Assembly: GCA_947625775.1 (NCBI GenBank)
Contig: CANQPM010000014.1
Span: 1-64,000, forward strand
Origin: an uncultured Lachnospiraceae bacterium
Lineage (GTDB): Bacteria > Bacillota > Clostridia > Lachnospirales > Lachnospiraceae
Length of the DNA stretch: 64,000 nt
Direction: 5' to 3'
How positions within the stretch are numbered: position 1 is the first letter of the stretch; each line of letters starts with the position of its first letter. Below are positions 1 through 9,464 of this stretch, piece by piece. The notes below the pieces were generated by a model. That model had not been told where the DNA came from and searched no databases. It saw only the letters and a list, made by a program, of their open reading frames with translations. A program made the translations under genes and the position numbers.

Positions 1-54
1 GAGGACAGAAGCTAAAGCATACGCACATTTACGTATTTTATACAGCTTGTACAC
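1..54 (-). CDS. Start of a truncated secreted or membrane protein
   Basis: A GTG start at 54-52 on the minus strand follows a strong AAAGGAGGTG ribosome binding site with a 6-base spacer. The 18 codons inside the window read V-Y-K-L-Y-K-I-R-K-C-A-Y-A-L-A-S-V-L, a basic then hydrophobic start typical of a signal peptide. The rest lies beyond the window edge, so no function can be assigned. It is transcribed divergently from the gene at 303 and has its own sigma-A-type promoter at 114-142. Confidence 0.6.
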   Translation of the reverse strand, partial: MYKLYKIRKCAYALASVL

Positions 55-82
55 GTGTATCACCTCCTTTCAGCAGGTAAGA

Positions 83-96
83 CACAATATATTGTG
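83..96. promoter_or_regulatory. Candidate operator palindrome
   Basis: The perfect 14-bp palindrome CACAATATATTGTG lies between the minus-strand promoter and the truncated gene it serves. A partial copy (TATATTGTG) overlaps the -10 element at 114-126. Position and symmetry suit a dimeric repressor site; the regulator is unknown. Confidence 0.4.
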
Positions 97-113
97 CCCA
101 AGTGTATGAATAA

Positions 114-142
114 AGTATATATTGTGTTTTGCCAAATGTCAA
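114..142 (-). promoter_or_regulatory. Sigma-A-type promoter for the truncated gene
   Basis: On the minus strand TTGACA (142-137) is followed after exactly 17 bases by TATACT (119-114), close to the vegetative consensus. It points at the truncated minus-strand gene about 60 bases away. Confidence 0.65.
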
Positions 143-202
143 CATTTAAATTCTAAAATAAAAATTAAATAAAATAAAAAGCTTTTAAAATCAAATCAAA
201 AA

Positions 203-236
203 TATCCTTTACAGACATCACTGTAAGGGATATAAT
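203..236 (+). promoter_or_regulatory. Sigma-A-type promoter with overlapping dyad
   Basis: TTTACA (208-213), 17 bases, then TATAAT (231-236). The core is wrapped by a dyad, TATCCTTTACAG at 203-214 and CTGTAAGGGATA at 221-232, complementary except for one G-T pair. The dyad covers the -35 and reaches the -10, which is where a repressor would compete with polymerase. Confidence 0.6.
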
Positions 237-302
237 AATAGAAGAAGTAAAAACAGTAAACAAACAAATAAACAAGCAAAAAATAAAGTGGAGGTAGATA
301 TT

Positions 303-1007
303 ATGAAAATTAACACACTAGATAAAATAACAGCAGCAAAGGTAACAGCGCTCCTGTCGGCAGCAGTTGTGACAGCGTCATCTATGAGCGGTGTGACAGC
401 ATATGCAGAGGAGCTGCCTGATGCATACAATGCAGCAGAGCTGGCAGAGGAGGTGCTTGCACCTACAGTAGCAGATCCTACGAAGTTTGATTTCTTTGGT
501 ACGTGGATAATAGACCACGACACAGAAGGCAACCCTGATCCGCAGATAGTAAGTAATGGGGACGGTACATATACGATTATTATATACGAGGGACAAAGCG
601 TAGCGTTTCCTGTTAATAACCCGTATGCGAATCTGGAAGCAGGTTTATGGTCGTATCCTACAGTTATCACAGAAACAGATTTACTGAATGATGGTACCTG
701 GAAAGGAAATGGATATAGTAGTGAATTAATTACAGAAGAGAACGGTTCTACTTATTTAGTAATGCATGGAGCAAAAGCGGGTTCGGCGGTAATAGAGGTT
801 GGGTTGGAGGATGCTTATATAATGTCACCTACCGTTAATCAGATAATAGGTAACACTGTAACAGTTGGCTTATTTGTACTCCCAGTTACACCTGGAGCAC
901 AAGCACCTACGCTTACGCAGGAAGAAATTGAGAGTGAAGCAGCATATAACAGCAATCATGGTGCGCATATACCAGGTTCTACATTTTACTTTGGTGTTGA
1001 TTTTTAA
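303..1007 (+). CDS. Secreted protein of unknown function (234 aa)
   Basis: The start at 303 is chosen because GGAGGT at 290-295 is well spaced from it; an in-frame GTG at 288 would lie on the ribosome binding site. The first 40 residues form a signal peptide: basic start, hydrophobic segment (TALLSAAVVTASS) and an AYA-EE-like cleavage point. The mature part has a short repeated-strand region around FFGTWIIDHDTEGNP and ends FYFGVDF. It has no anchor motif and no recognised family. It has its own promoter and a terminator at 1037-1073, so it is probably a single-gene unit next to the giant secreted protein. Confidence 0.7.
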   Translation: MKINTLDKITAAKVTALLSAAVVTASSMSGVTAYAEELPDAYNAAELAEEVLAPTVADPTKFDFFGTWIIDHDTEGNPDPQIVSNGDGTYTIIIYEGQSVAFPVNNPYANLEAGLWSYPTVITETDLLNDGTWKGNGYSSELITEENGSTYLVMHGAKAGSAVIEVGLEDAYIMSPTVNQIIGNTVTVGLFVLPVTPGAQAPTLTQEEIESEAAYNSNHGAHIPGSTFYFGVDF

Positions 1008-1036
1008 TCAGTAGAATAAAAGAATAAAGCAGACAA

Positions 1037-1073
1037 AAAGAAGTTAGACGATTAATTCTCTAACTTCTTTTTT
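1037..1073 (+). terminator. Rho-independent terminator
   Basis: A 12-bp perfect stem, AAAGAAGTTAGA and TCTAACTTCTTT, with a 10-base loop, followed by more T residues. Confidence 0.8.
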
Positions 1074-1191
1074 GTTATGCAATTAAGCTTTTAAGTATAG
1101 CGCCTTCTATTAAAATTCTGCTTAAGAGAATCTTTAAAATCAAATTTTTAAAATCAAATTAAAAATTTAAATTAGTGAGGAGATGATTGAA

Positions 1192-4100
1192 ATGAAGTAT
1201 AAACACAAGCGAATATTTAAATCGCTAGTCAGTTTGCTGCTAATTTTGACATTTATATTAGCACCATTTGAAGGTGTATTCGCAGAAGAAGATGATTATG
1301 ATGAAGCACATGTAAACGGAAACACTGAATCAGAAAAGATTACTTCAGGTTATGATCCAAATGCTATTAAACCGTTCGTGTGCCAGGCTGTTATTATTGG
1401 AATGTTAGAGATAGACAATACGACCCAGGAGTATCGTAGCCAGATAGAAGCACATAATGCGGCATTGCCAGAGGGAAGTGATGATTATTGGAGTGAGTAC
1501 CGTGTGTCTATAACGGACCAGTATCTTTATTCGCATCCACAGGAGATGTCGGAGATGGCTAATGTAGATAGACTTGCTTTAATACGCTTAATTAAATCGG
1601 GTGAGACTAAAAATAATAAACGGTATAAAGCTTTAGCTTTAAACGGGAAGAGTGGCTCTCAGGGTAAGTATCAAGGAACATATTACGCAGTGCGTAAGAG
1701 CGGCTCTCAACATTCTTCATATAATGTAGATGTCGTATTCAGTAAGGTTAAGAATAATGAGGCGTATTACGAAGCTTTTAAGTCAGGCAGTTTAGACGTT
1801 GATCTTGTTTTGGCTTTAGCGGATCAAAACTCAAGCGCTTTGGAAGGTGGAGTTAATGATTTTGTTGCATTATGGGAACAGTCAGGAGATGTTGATGTAT
1901 GCTTGAATAAGTTTGTTTCTCAGGAAGCAGATTCTTATGGTAATGCATTAAGGTATCTTGATTTCTTATTGGTAATAAATAAGTTATGTGGTAATAAATA
2001 CCGTGATTCGATTAAAAAGTATCTCAAGTATTTAAATCGTGATGAATCAGATAAGTTTATAACAGTATGCGCTGCAGCGGCAGTTATGTGTAAGATAAAT
2101 ACAGTCCCAGGTGATTACTATGCGGCAACATTACCAAATTATTATGCAGCTTTAACAGGTGAGAGTTTTGAGTGTTATCAGACGTTTTCTTTTAGTCGTA
2201 GTTTTCCTTCACCAGTGGAGCCAGGTACAGGAGGGTATGATGCAGATCCAGATGGTTTTATAGGTTCATTGCGGCAGCAATATACTGATGTAAGTAGTAG
2301 AGTTGCTACCCAGTGTTTGTCTGGTAATGTATCAACTATTTTCTGGTGGGATGATATGGGACAAGGTTATAACTATGAGATGGGATGGATGCTGCAGCCG
2401 ACAGACATAAATGGTAATGCAACAGGAAATACAGGATATACGTTCTTAGGTGTTCATGGTAAGGAGACACCACCAGTACCCGATGATGACGATGACGATG
2501 ATCCAGACCCCGATCCCACGCCAGACGACGGTGGTGACTTAGCCAACGATGCATATGCCAAGTTCTACATCAGTGCTTCATCAGACGAGTATGAGGTAAT
2601 GCCAGGTGATACGGTGGCGGCTAGGATAGACATCAACTTAAAACAGTCAGCACAGATGCTTTATGACCTGAAATTGAAGTGGACAGCCAACGGCATTAAA
2701 TACCGTGACTGGGATCCGTCGTTCGGTATCGCTCTTGTAAGAGAAGGCGGTGGCAGTGATATTGCCGTAGACACTATGACATCAAATCCGTCAGGCTCGG
2801 GAGGACTCGACCCTACAATGCAGACAAACACGTTAGGCGGCTTTACTGTAATGGACGTAAGCTGGGAAGAAGCGCTTGAGATATTTAACGGGCGTAAGAA
2901 TGTTACAGTCTATGATGAAAACGTCACAATCAACAGTGACAAGGAGCAGCGTTATGTCGCTGTGGTTAATCTTTATTGGTTTTATGACAATGCAAATGTT
3001 GAGTCAGCCACAGCAGCCACAATGAATTTCTACTCATCAGGTAAGGAGATAGTTACCGAGTACCAGGGTGCAGACGAAGTGCCATGGATAGTCAGGAAAG
3101 ATGATCCAAATAAAGGGCATTTCTATTCGCAGCTGCGTGACGGCAACTATGTGGAGATGAAGGACAACTCTCCAGGCAACGGCGAGACTTACGAAGCGAT
3201 GGCAGGCGTGCCCACTACCGAAAACCTTTACGCTGGATTTGGCGCCAATGAGTTTATGATAAATATGGAGTGTGAGCTGAAATCAGACACTGGCAAGCAG
3301 AGGAAATATACTTATACCTATCAGGTTAATAATTGTATTGGGAATAATACCAAGTGTGTGTACTCTTGTCCTGGGGATCATCAAGATACAGTTTATGCTA
3401 ATGGCTGTGGCAAGGTGTTAGTAAAGGGAGACCCTGTAAAGGGTACACCTGATGTGACTTGCAATTCAGGAACTGCAGGCGAAAAGGTAAGTTGTGCAAA
3501 TGGTCCAGTCAAATCAAAGTCAACTTGTGGGTGTGGGGCTAAATCAAGTGAAACGACATATAGTCCTAAAGAGAAGTGCGATTGGTGTGAAGGAAGTGGC
3601 TGTGTAGTAGTGGAACATGCGAACCAAGCGCATCCGCATGTCCACAATTTTGTTACTGTAGTTACACAGAACATAAACGGCTATTCTTATCTTGACATAG
3701 TCGGCACGGATTTATGGCAGGTGACAAAGCTTCTGGTAAACGGGAACAAGGAGCTTTTATCTAATCCTGTACAGTCTAAAGATCCGAATACGGGCTACAG
3801 GGCATTTGTAAGCCAGGGTGGTTATTCAAGTGGCAATGGGCGTATAGTGTTTGACTGGTCTTTACCAGGTGACTCTAATACTTCTCGTTTCTGGGGTGAC
3901 ACGGAGGGACAAGGGGTAGATGAAAGTAATAATGTGTTATTCACAGATGGCGAAAAGAGAGCAAGGCACGCTTTTTCAGATGTGTTTGGACATTCTGTTA
4001 CAGCAAATGTTATAAGTGATTACATTACGCTTGCTACGACAGAAGGATATCAGACAATTACTTATAATGACCAGATAAGTGGAACTGTTCCTATTTTAAG

Positions 4101-7100
4101 CGATAACAGTCAAGATAGTTGGGAGACTAAGGAATGTGATTGTGATAGTGTAATAGGAGGCTCAACACAGACTTCGTATGCTGCACGAAGTGGTAGTCCT
4201 ATACCGTTTAGTGAGACAAGGACTTGGTTAGATTTGTGGAATCACGAAAAGGAAGCTTCTCTGTCAAATTCTACGATGGGCAGCTATTCAGCCCAGAAGT
4301 GGGAATCGACTCAGATTACAAGGAGCGGGTATAACGGCAAGTATGACAGTCCCACAACTAAGTGGAATAACACGAATGTATTCAACAGTAGTGGCAAAGA
4401 TCCAGCGGAACAGTGGGAAACTGGCAGCACGACCTTCACGAGTGAGAATGTAGGCAGACAACCCAATGCACAGTTTGACCCGCACGGTGGATTTGTGGCA
4501 GATGGCTTCTCTAATACAAGAATGCTCATCAGTGGTTTTAACATAATCGATTCAACGCAGAAGACGGCAGGTGAGTCGGGCGTATATTCAGCAGATGACG
4601 GTGTGGAGCCTGTGAGCAACGGTGAGTGGAATACGGGTAATGCGTACCTCTTAGCTAAGCGTGTCATACATAATGGCAGTCTGTCAAAGGGAGTACGTTA
4701 CGATCAGAGGTCTGATAAATGGGCTGCAGGTGTCGGTCTGGGAGAATCATCAGGTGATTATTATGTTGAAGTCGGGTACACGCAGGGCAAGGAGAAGATA
4801 AACAACGTGGTAATACACAATCCTGTGGCAGTACAGAATGCACAGATACATGACTCGATAGACCTTAAAGACGACAGGACAGCATCATCACTTAGCTCGG
4901 GAGGCGATCCTGTATCGGGAACAACTGTTGCAAAACAGTGGGTGCTGGATTGTGATGAGCCTATAGTCCCGCATGGCACGGATTGTTATGTTTACACACA
5001 GTCCTCTATGAAGCATTATGGCGGTCTTAACTCTCATAAGCATACGGAAGCCTGCTATACTGATTTCAGCCAGAGTCTGGTTTCCACGGGTGAGGAGCAG
5101 ACCTTTAACATAGGTAAGGGGCTTTATTACTTTGAGATAGCCGGAGCATCAGGAAAAGACGGAGATGAGGAAGGAGAGTATGGAGATGTCGTGCGTGGTA
5201 CGTTTACTGTTGACGGTGATTGTACGGTAACGGCGACGATAGGCTCTGAATCAGATTCGTATCCAGATGGCGGAGGTTCCGAAACAGGGACATATACAAA
5301 TGAAGCTGGAGCGACATTAAGCTACGCGGCACAAGCAGCAGGTGGCGGAAGTTCTAAGATGATAATCAGCGGAACGGATGTACGAATAGAAGTAAAAGGC
5401 GGCAGGGGAGGCAGGTTTAATGTGCCTTACACAGACGCTTATGCAAGTTCATTCTCTAATAACGGTGGCGGAGAAACAAAGGCAAATGGGATTATTGTTG
5501 TTGATAGGGCTGATAAGTCTAACAATGGCAATGGTTACTTAAAGCTTTACAGAGCTAAGCAGAGTGGTACTTCCTCTATCGATTACGAATGTTATTCTGA
5601 GGGCTGGGATGTAATACAGGAGAATGGTGCTGGGGTTGCTGTTTTATGGCAGTGCAGGACATGTAAGGCTACGACAACTTCTATGCCTGACAGTAATGTA
5701 AAGCACCATAAGGCAACAAAGACAATTACAAACTATATTTCAGATCCAGTGCTTTCGTGCAGTAATATCCCGAATAAGCATGTATGTGTTACGTGTGAGG
5801 AAGGCGCTATAGTCAAGACGCTTGTATGTACAAACCCGCACCATTATGATCCAAACACTGAGGAAGGTCCTGCAGCGGATGGAAGCAATAAGTTTAAGTT
5901 CCATTATGACCCAGGCGTAGGTGACTGTTATAAGCAGGTTGAGGTTGGCTCAAGCGGAGTGACAGACGGCACAGAGGCAGGCGCAGGCGGAAGTGGTGCA
6001 GGCGGAAGCGCTGATGCTGTAGTCAATCTTGACAGTGCATTTACCATTACATATCCGAGGACAGGTGATTTCTCAGAAGCTCCTAGCATGTGGGGGATAC
6101 TTGACTGTACTCAGGTAAGAGGCAAGGGTTATACAGACGGAATGGATACTGAACAGTGGACAAGGGATATTTATGTAATATTCCCGGTTGATGTGGAAGA
6201 TGAGAATGATGATTACTGGACGGCAGGAACGCCTATTCCGTTGTACCACATACACAATCCAGTATCGCAGGGTGATACATATACATTCTATTGTATCCTT
6301 GAGAACAGGGAAATGGCAAGTGGGTCGGTACAGTTCACGTCGATAGCCACGAATGCTGATGAGGTCAGATATTATACGGATAACCAGGCAAATACAAACA
6401 AGGAGCGTGACAGGGTAGCATATGCAGCAAGGCATACAGCCATACAAAAGAGGAAAGTTGATATTGTTGGATTTATAGGTGCATTGACAATCAATGATAC
6501 GCAGGATTTAAGATTTGCAGAGTTATTTAAGCAGGTTGATCCGAGTGCAGACTGGCTGATACCGGGCATTGTGCATGGTGTGTTCAGCAATGTACCTAAT
6601 AAGGTTGTTACTGATCCTGAAAATGTTCTGCACAAATCGAATACCGCTCCTTATTATGGTGATGTATTCGGAAATGGAGAACTTCAGTCGTCAGGAACGC
6701 TGTACAGTAGTAATGGTGGTAAGCACTATGAGAATCCGACTTTACCGCTAACTCCAGCTCTTAATCCAGTTGTGGCATTACAGACTGAGCCTATGCGTGT
6801 CGGGTATAATCTGCTTATGGATGTCCAGACGGTCGGAAATTATTATGGCATCAACACTGATGGCGATGGTAATTACAAAGATAACAATATGGACTACAAG
6901 ATGCAGATAACACCGAGGTATTGGCTGCTTGACTTAAAGACAAATAAGTACACACCGCTTGATGTGTATGCAAGCTTTAATGGCAGTTACGGTCTTGTCA
7001 ACAGCTTTGACGGCAATAAGTCTGTAGAAAATTATTACCTATATTTAGACTGGCTTAATGAATCTGCAAGGCGTAATTATACAGGAAACGAAAGAAGCTC

Positions 7101-7707
7101 TACGTTGTTAGGTCAGCAGTACTTCTCAGGGCTTGAAGACAGTGGAGAAGTTGATGAGGATGGCGATCCTATTTATATTCCGTCTACTGTCATAAAAGCG
7201 AGGGCGCCGCAGACAGACCAGGATGTTATTGGCACGGCACAGAGGCTGTTCCTTAACGACCTTAACAGGACTTTCGTAGGTGGCTCATATACTATGGGCG
7301 AAGGGCATAATCAGGCAGATGCATGGTATGAGCAGGAATACGCTATACAGGCACAGAGATGGCATTTTACTATGGGATTACCTTCAAGCTCTGTGTTTGT
7401 TGAGAGAGGCAAGAACTGTAACCAGACTAACATAGATGCTATCATGAAGCAGGAGGATACGGTTGTAGTATGTACTCTTAATATACTTGTAGCAGGAACT
7501 GTGTGGACACTTGAATATGATGGAACGGCAATTAATACATCAGCTGGCGGAGGTTTCAAAATATTTGGGGATGAAAGTGAGTTCAGCAGGGTTTATACAC
7601 CGCCAACAGAACCAGGTACGAGTACACCGACAAAAGACCCAGTAGTTGCGGTTTATACTCCGAATAAGTCAGCGGCTGATGATTTGGTAACATCAGGTTC
7701 GCATTAA
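1192..7707 (+). CDS. Giant secreted mosaic protein (2,171 aa)
   Basis: The start at 1192 is preferred over 1183 because the GAGGAG site (1177-1182) touches the latter. Residues 1-35 are a clear signal peptide (basic KYKHKR, hydrophobic core, VFA-EE cleavage site). A 400-residue N-terminal part is followed near residue 430 by an Asp/Pro-rich linker with a run of seven Asp, then a beta-rich segment beginning DEYEVMPGDTVAARI that looks like an adhesin or cohesin-type sandwich. Residues about 715-815 hold many CxxC and CxC pairs, suggesting a metal-binding or disulfide-rich module; more Cys/His pairs occur near 1480-1560. Residues about 1300-1460 are Gly-rich. The C-terminus (DDLVTSGSH) has no LPxTG or membrane anchor. 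It is probably released or held by partner proteins. A role in cell contact during element transfer is possible but only inference. No whole-protein family was recognised. Confidence 0.75.
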   Translation: MKYKHKRIFKSLVSLLLILTFILAPFEGVFAEEDDYDEAHVNGNTESEKITSGYDPNAIKPFVCQAVIIGMLEIDNTTQEYRSQIEAHNAALPEGSDDYWSEYRVSITDQYLYSHPQEMSEMANVDRLALIRLIKSGETKNNKRYKALALNGKSGSQGKYQGTYYAVRKSGSQHSSYNVDVVFSKVKNNEAYYEAFKSGSLDVDLVLALADQNSSALEGGVNDFVALWEQSGDVDVCLNKFVSQEADSYGNALRYLDFLLVINKLCGNKYRDSIKKYLKYLNRDESDKFITVCAAAAVMCKINTVPGDYYAATLPNYYAALTGESFECYQTFSFSRSFPSPVEPGTGGYDADPDGFIGSLRQQYTDVSSRVATQCLSGNVSTIFWWDDMGQGYNYEMGWMLQPTDINGNATGNTGYTFLGVHGKETPPVPDDDDDDDPDPDPTPDDGGDLANDAYAKFYISASSDEYEVMPGDTVAARIDINLKQSAQMLYDLKLKWTANGIKYRDWDPSFGIALVREGGGSDIAVDTMTSNPSGSGGLDPTMQTNTLGGFTVMDVSWEEALEIFNGRKNVTVYDENVTINSDKEQRYVAVVNLYWFYDNANVESATAATMNFYSSGKEIVTEYQGADEVPWIVRKDDPNKGHFYSQLRDGNYVEMKDNSPGNGETYEAMAGVPTTENLYAGFGANEFMINMECELKSDTGKQRKYTYTYQVNNCIGNNTKCVYSCPGDHQDTVYANGCGKVLVKGDPVKGTPDVTCNSGTAGEKVSCANGPVKSKSTCGCGAKSSETTYSPKEKCDWCEGSGCVVVEHANQAHPHVHNFVTVVTQNINGYSYLDIVGTDLWQVTKLLVNGNKELLSNPVQSKDPNTGYRAFVSQGGYSSGNGRIVFDWSLPGDSNTSRFWGDTEGQGVDESNNVLFTDGEKRARHAFSDVFGHSVTANVISDYITLATTEGYQTITYNDQISGTVPILSDNSQDSWETKECDCDSVIGGSTQTSYAARSGSPIPFSETRTWLDLWNHEKEASLSNSTMGSYSAQKWESTQITRSGYNGKYDSPTTKWNNTNVFNSSGKDPAEQWETGSTTFTSENVGRQPNAQFDPHGGFVADGFSNTRMLISGFNIIDSTQKTAGESGVYSADDGVEPVSNGEWNTGNAYLLAKRVIHNGSLSKGVRYDQRSDKWAAGVGLGESSGDYYVEVGYTQGKEKINNVVIHNPVAVQNAQIHDSIDLKDDRTASSLSSGGDPVSGTTVAKQWVLDCDEPIVPHGTDCYVYTQSSMKHYGGLNSHKHTEACYTDFSQSLVSTGEEQTFNIGKGLYYFEIAGASGKDGDEEGEYGDVVRGTFTVDGDCTVTATIGSESDSYPDGGGSETGTYTNEAGATLSYAAQAAGGGSSKMIISGTDVRIEVKGGRGGRFNVPYTDAYASSFSNNGGGETKANGIIVVDRADKSNNGNGYLKLYRAKQSGTSSIDYECYSEGWDVIQENGAGVAVLWQCRTCKATTTSMPDSNVKHHKATKTITNYISDPVLSCSNIPNKHVCVTCEEGAIVKTLVCTNPHHYDPNTEEGPAADGSNKFKFHYDPGVGDCYKQVEVGSSGVTDGTEAGAGGSGAGGSADAVVNLDSAFTITYPRTGDFSEAPSMWGILDCTQVRGKGYTDGMDTEQWTRDIYVIFPVDVEDENDDYWTAGTPIPLYHIHNPVSQGDTYTFYCILENREMASGSVQFTSIATNADEVRYYTDNQANTNKERDRVAYAARHTAIQKRKVDIVGFIGALTINDTQDLRFAELFKQVDPSADWLIPGIVHGVFSNVPNKVVTDPENVLHKSNTAPYYGDVFGNGELQSSGTLYSSNGGKHYENPTLPLTPALNPVVALQTEPMRVGYNLLMDVQTVGNYYGINTDGDGNYKDNNMDYKMQITPRYWLLDLKTNKYTPLDVYASFNGSYGLVNSFDGNKSVENYYLYLDWLNESARRNYTGNERSSTLLGQQYFSGLEDSGEVDEDGDPIYIPSTVIKARAPQTDQDVIGTAQRLFLNDLNRTFVGGSYTMGEGHNQADAWYEQEYAIQAQRWHFTMGLPSSSVFVERGKNCNQTNIDAIMKQEDTVVVCTLNILVAGTVWTLEYDGTAINTSAGGGFKIFGDESEFSRVYTPPTEPGTSTPTKDPVVAVYTPNKSAADDLVTSGSH

Positions 7708-7721
7708 TAGACAAAAGAAAG

Positions 7722-7758
7722 AGAAAAGCGTCTCAATGCGTGTGAGACGCTTTTCTTA
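7722..7758 (+). terminator. Rho-independent terminator after the giant protein
   Basis: Perfect 14-bp stem AGAAAAGCGTCTCA (7722-7735) and TGAGACGCTTTTCT (7743-7756) with a 7-base loop. Confidence 0.85.
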
Positions 7759-7807
7759 ATAAATACAAATAATAAACGAAAAGGAGCTCTTTAAAATCAA
7801 CTCCTTA

Positions 7808-7854
7808 CAGTATTATTCCGTATAGAGTCGGGTTCTCTATAGGGAATAATATTG
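7808..7854 (+). other. Long hairpin in the leader of the small paralogs
   Basis: CAGTATTATTCC, then TATAGAG, a short loop, CTCTATA and GGAATAATATTG pair into an almost continuous 19-bp stem. No run of T follows, so it is not a normal terminator. It lies 104 bases before the gene at 7958, flanked by two copies of the CTCTTTAAAATCAA motif. Function unknown. Confidence 0.5.
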
Positions 7855-7957
7855 TATCAAGAATCTCTATTTGAACTAATGCTCTTTAAAATCAAAATCA
7901 ATTAAAATTAAATAAAATATTTATTAAGTATTTATTAACTATGAGGAGGTATTTAGA

Positions 7958-8149
7958 ATGCAGGTAATATTGGTTGATAATGGTACGAGGGATTATGTGG
8001 ATTCGCAGGTCTTTGTGAGTAACCTTACTCTTGAGCAGGCAAAGAGAGAAGCACATGAATATAATAAGAAGCAAGGACCAAAGACAAAGCTATTTGCTAA
8101 GGCTATGCCTGATGACTGGAGGAAATATGATTATATACCGTGGCCGTAG
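7958..8149 (+). CDS. Small orphan protein (63 aa), paralog 1
   Basis: It is preceded by a strong site (TGAGGAGGTAT). It shares with the next gene a VDNxxRDxVD start, an LTxEQAxxxAxEYN core and an acidic/aromatic tail, so the two are tandem paralogs. There is no signal peptide or membrane segment. The family was not recognised; the pattern (short beta strand, then a helix LTLEQAKREAHEYNKK) suggests a compact cytoplasmic alpha/beta protein. Element cargo of unknown role. Confidence 0.65.
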   Translation: MQVILVDNGTRDYVDSQVFVSNLTLEQAKREAHEYNKKQGPKTKLFAKAMPDDWRKYDYIPWP

Positions 8150-8316
8150 TCTTGCGGATAGCTGTAGGTTATTTTAGTGGTAGCAGGAGTAGTTGTTCTC
8201 AAAAAGAAAAGCATTGTGCATTTTGAATCTTTAAAATTAATTAGTAAAGTATAGAAATATTTTTAAAGATACATAAATCTTTGAAATCAATTAGAGAAGT
8301 AGAGGAGTGTGATTAT

Positions 8317-8511
8317 ATGGCAAAAGTTGTTTTAGTGGATAACTTTGATAGAGATTGTGTGGACGATTTTCTCTATAAGGAAGGTTTGACAGACGAGCAG
8401 GCTCAGAAGATTGCTAATGAGTATAATGAAAGTGTTGGTGATTATGATCCATGGTATGCAGTAGTGAAGTCTGATTACTATAAGCTGAAGACGTTTAATG
8501 CGGAATGGTAG
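8317..8511 (+). CDS. Small orphan protein (64 aa), paralog 2
   Basis: The start at 8317 (MAKVVLVDNFDRD) is chosen from GAGGAG at 8302-8307 with normal spacing; an upstream TTG at 8281 has no ribosome binding site. It is a diverged duplicate of the protein at 7958, with matching VLVDN, RDxVD and LTDEQAQKIANEYN segments and an acidic, aromatic C-terminal third. Two copies of the TTTAAAATC-like motif lie in its leader. Function unknown. Confidence 0.65.
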   Translation: MAKVVLVDNFDRDCVDDFLYKEGLTDEQAQKIANEYNESVGDYDPWYAVVKSDYYKLKTFNAEW

Positions 8512-8601
8512 ACGTAAGAAGTAAAAATTCCAGTCGGGAAGTCCATATAAAAATAGAAGGTTTAGCATAACAGAATGAAGTATAAAAGGAGGAATTAATT
8601 T

Positions 8602-9366
8602 ATGTGTCGATTTAAGTCTGGCATCATTTTAAAGAGTAGAGTTGTATTAGCACCAGATGAAAACGAAAGTCACTTTGATTTATTGAAAAGTATGAATATT
8701 GAAGACGAGTATGTAAATGCAACCAAAAATTTTGTCAAAGTTGAACTTATACCTCCAGATGGTAATAAAGCAGCAGATATTAGTATTTGGAAGTATAGTG
8801 TAGAACAAGATATTCTTCCAGACTGGTATGAGAATGATCCAGAAAGATATGAGCAAGAATTTAGAAGTGAAGTTGCGGAATACCTTAAGGATAGAATTAC
8901 TACTGTTATCTGTGGTTATGCGTGGACCTCAATAAAGGTTGACAAGGTTGGAACCTACTACCTTATGGATGGGTACCTAGGAGAATCAAAATTTGGGGAA
9001 GATAATAACTATGCAAAATCAGATATTCGTAATACTTTGAATAATAGTAAATTAGCAGCAGCATTAAAGAATGAATTTGGTAATAAGCTTGTACCAATTA
9101 CCACGGACTTGTTATCACTTGATGGGCTTAGTGATTATGGGAAAGTGGAAGGCGATATTTTGGCAATTCCTACAATTGACTTGTATAGGGAGTGTAGACA
9201 GAATATTCCTAAAATAGATGTCTGGTGGTGGATTGCAACACCAGACTCCACGCCTTCAGGTTGTGGCAGTATGTATGTTCGGTATATCCTTTCGGGCGGT
9301 AACGTAAGTGGAGGTAGTTGTGACTGTTGTGGAGCTGTGCGTCCATTTTTCATCTTAAGGAATTAA
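8602..9366 (+). CDS. Two-part protein with DUF6273-like C-terminal domain (254 aa)
   Basis: The site AAAGGAGGAATTAATTT lies just before the ATG. The N-terminal part (about 1-110, starting MCRFKSGIILKSRVVLAP) is recalled from mobile-element proteins of gut Firmicutes but has no function I can name. The C-terminal part (about 125-254) has the pattern of DUF6273-type, lectin-like domains: IRNTLNN, then WWWIATPDS, a Gly/Ser-rich stretch (SGGNVSGGSC) and the closing VRPFFIL. Such folds bind surface ligands in some systems and serve as diversified targets in others. No reverse transcriptase or template repeat was seen here. No signal peptide, so it is probably cytoplasmic. Confidence 0.6.
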   Translation: MCRFKSGIILKSRVVLAPDENESHFDLLKSMNIEDEYVNATKNFVKVELIPPDGNKAADISIWKYSVEQDILPDWYENDPERYEQEFRSEVAEYLKDRITTVICGYAWTSIKVDKVGTYYLMDGYLGESKFGEDNNYAKSDIRNTLNNSKLAAALKNEFGNKLVPITTDLLSLDGLSDYGKVEGDILAIPTIDLYRECRQNIPKIDVWWWIATPDSTPSGCGSMYVRYILSGGNVSGGSCDCCGAVRPFFILRN

Positions 9367-9464
9367 ATCTTTGTATCTTGAAAAAGATTGTAGTGAGATA
9401 CAGGGAGTAATTGTACGAAAGATGACTTAGTTAGAATAATACTTTATTAGCTAAGAAGGAGGCA

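Noticed and set aside
8602-9366. Diversity-generating retroelement target
   Set aside because: The domain type is suggestive, but no reverse transcriptase, template repeat or accessory gene is in the window.
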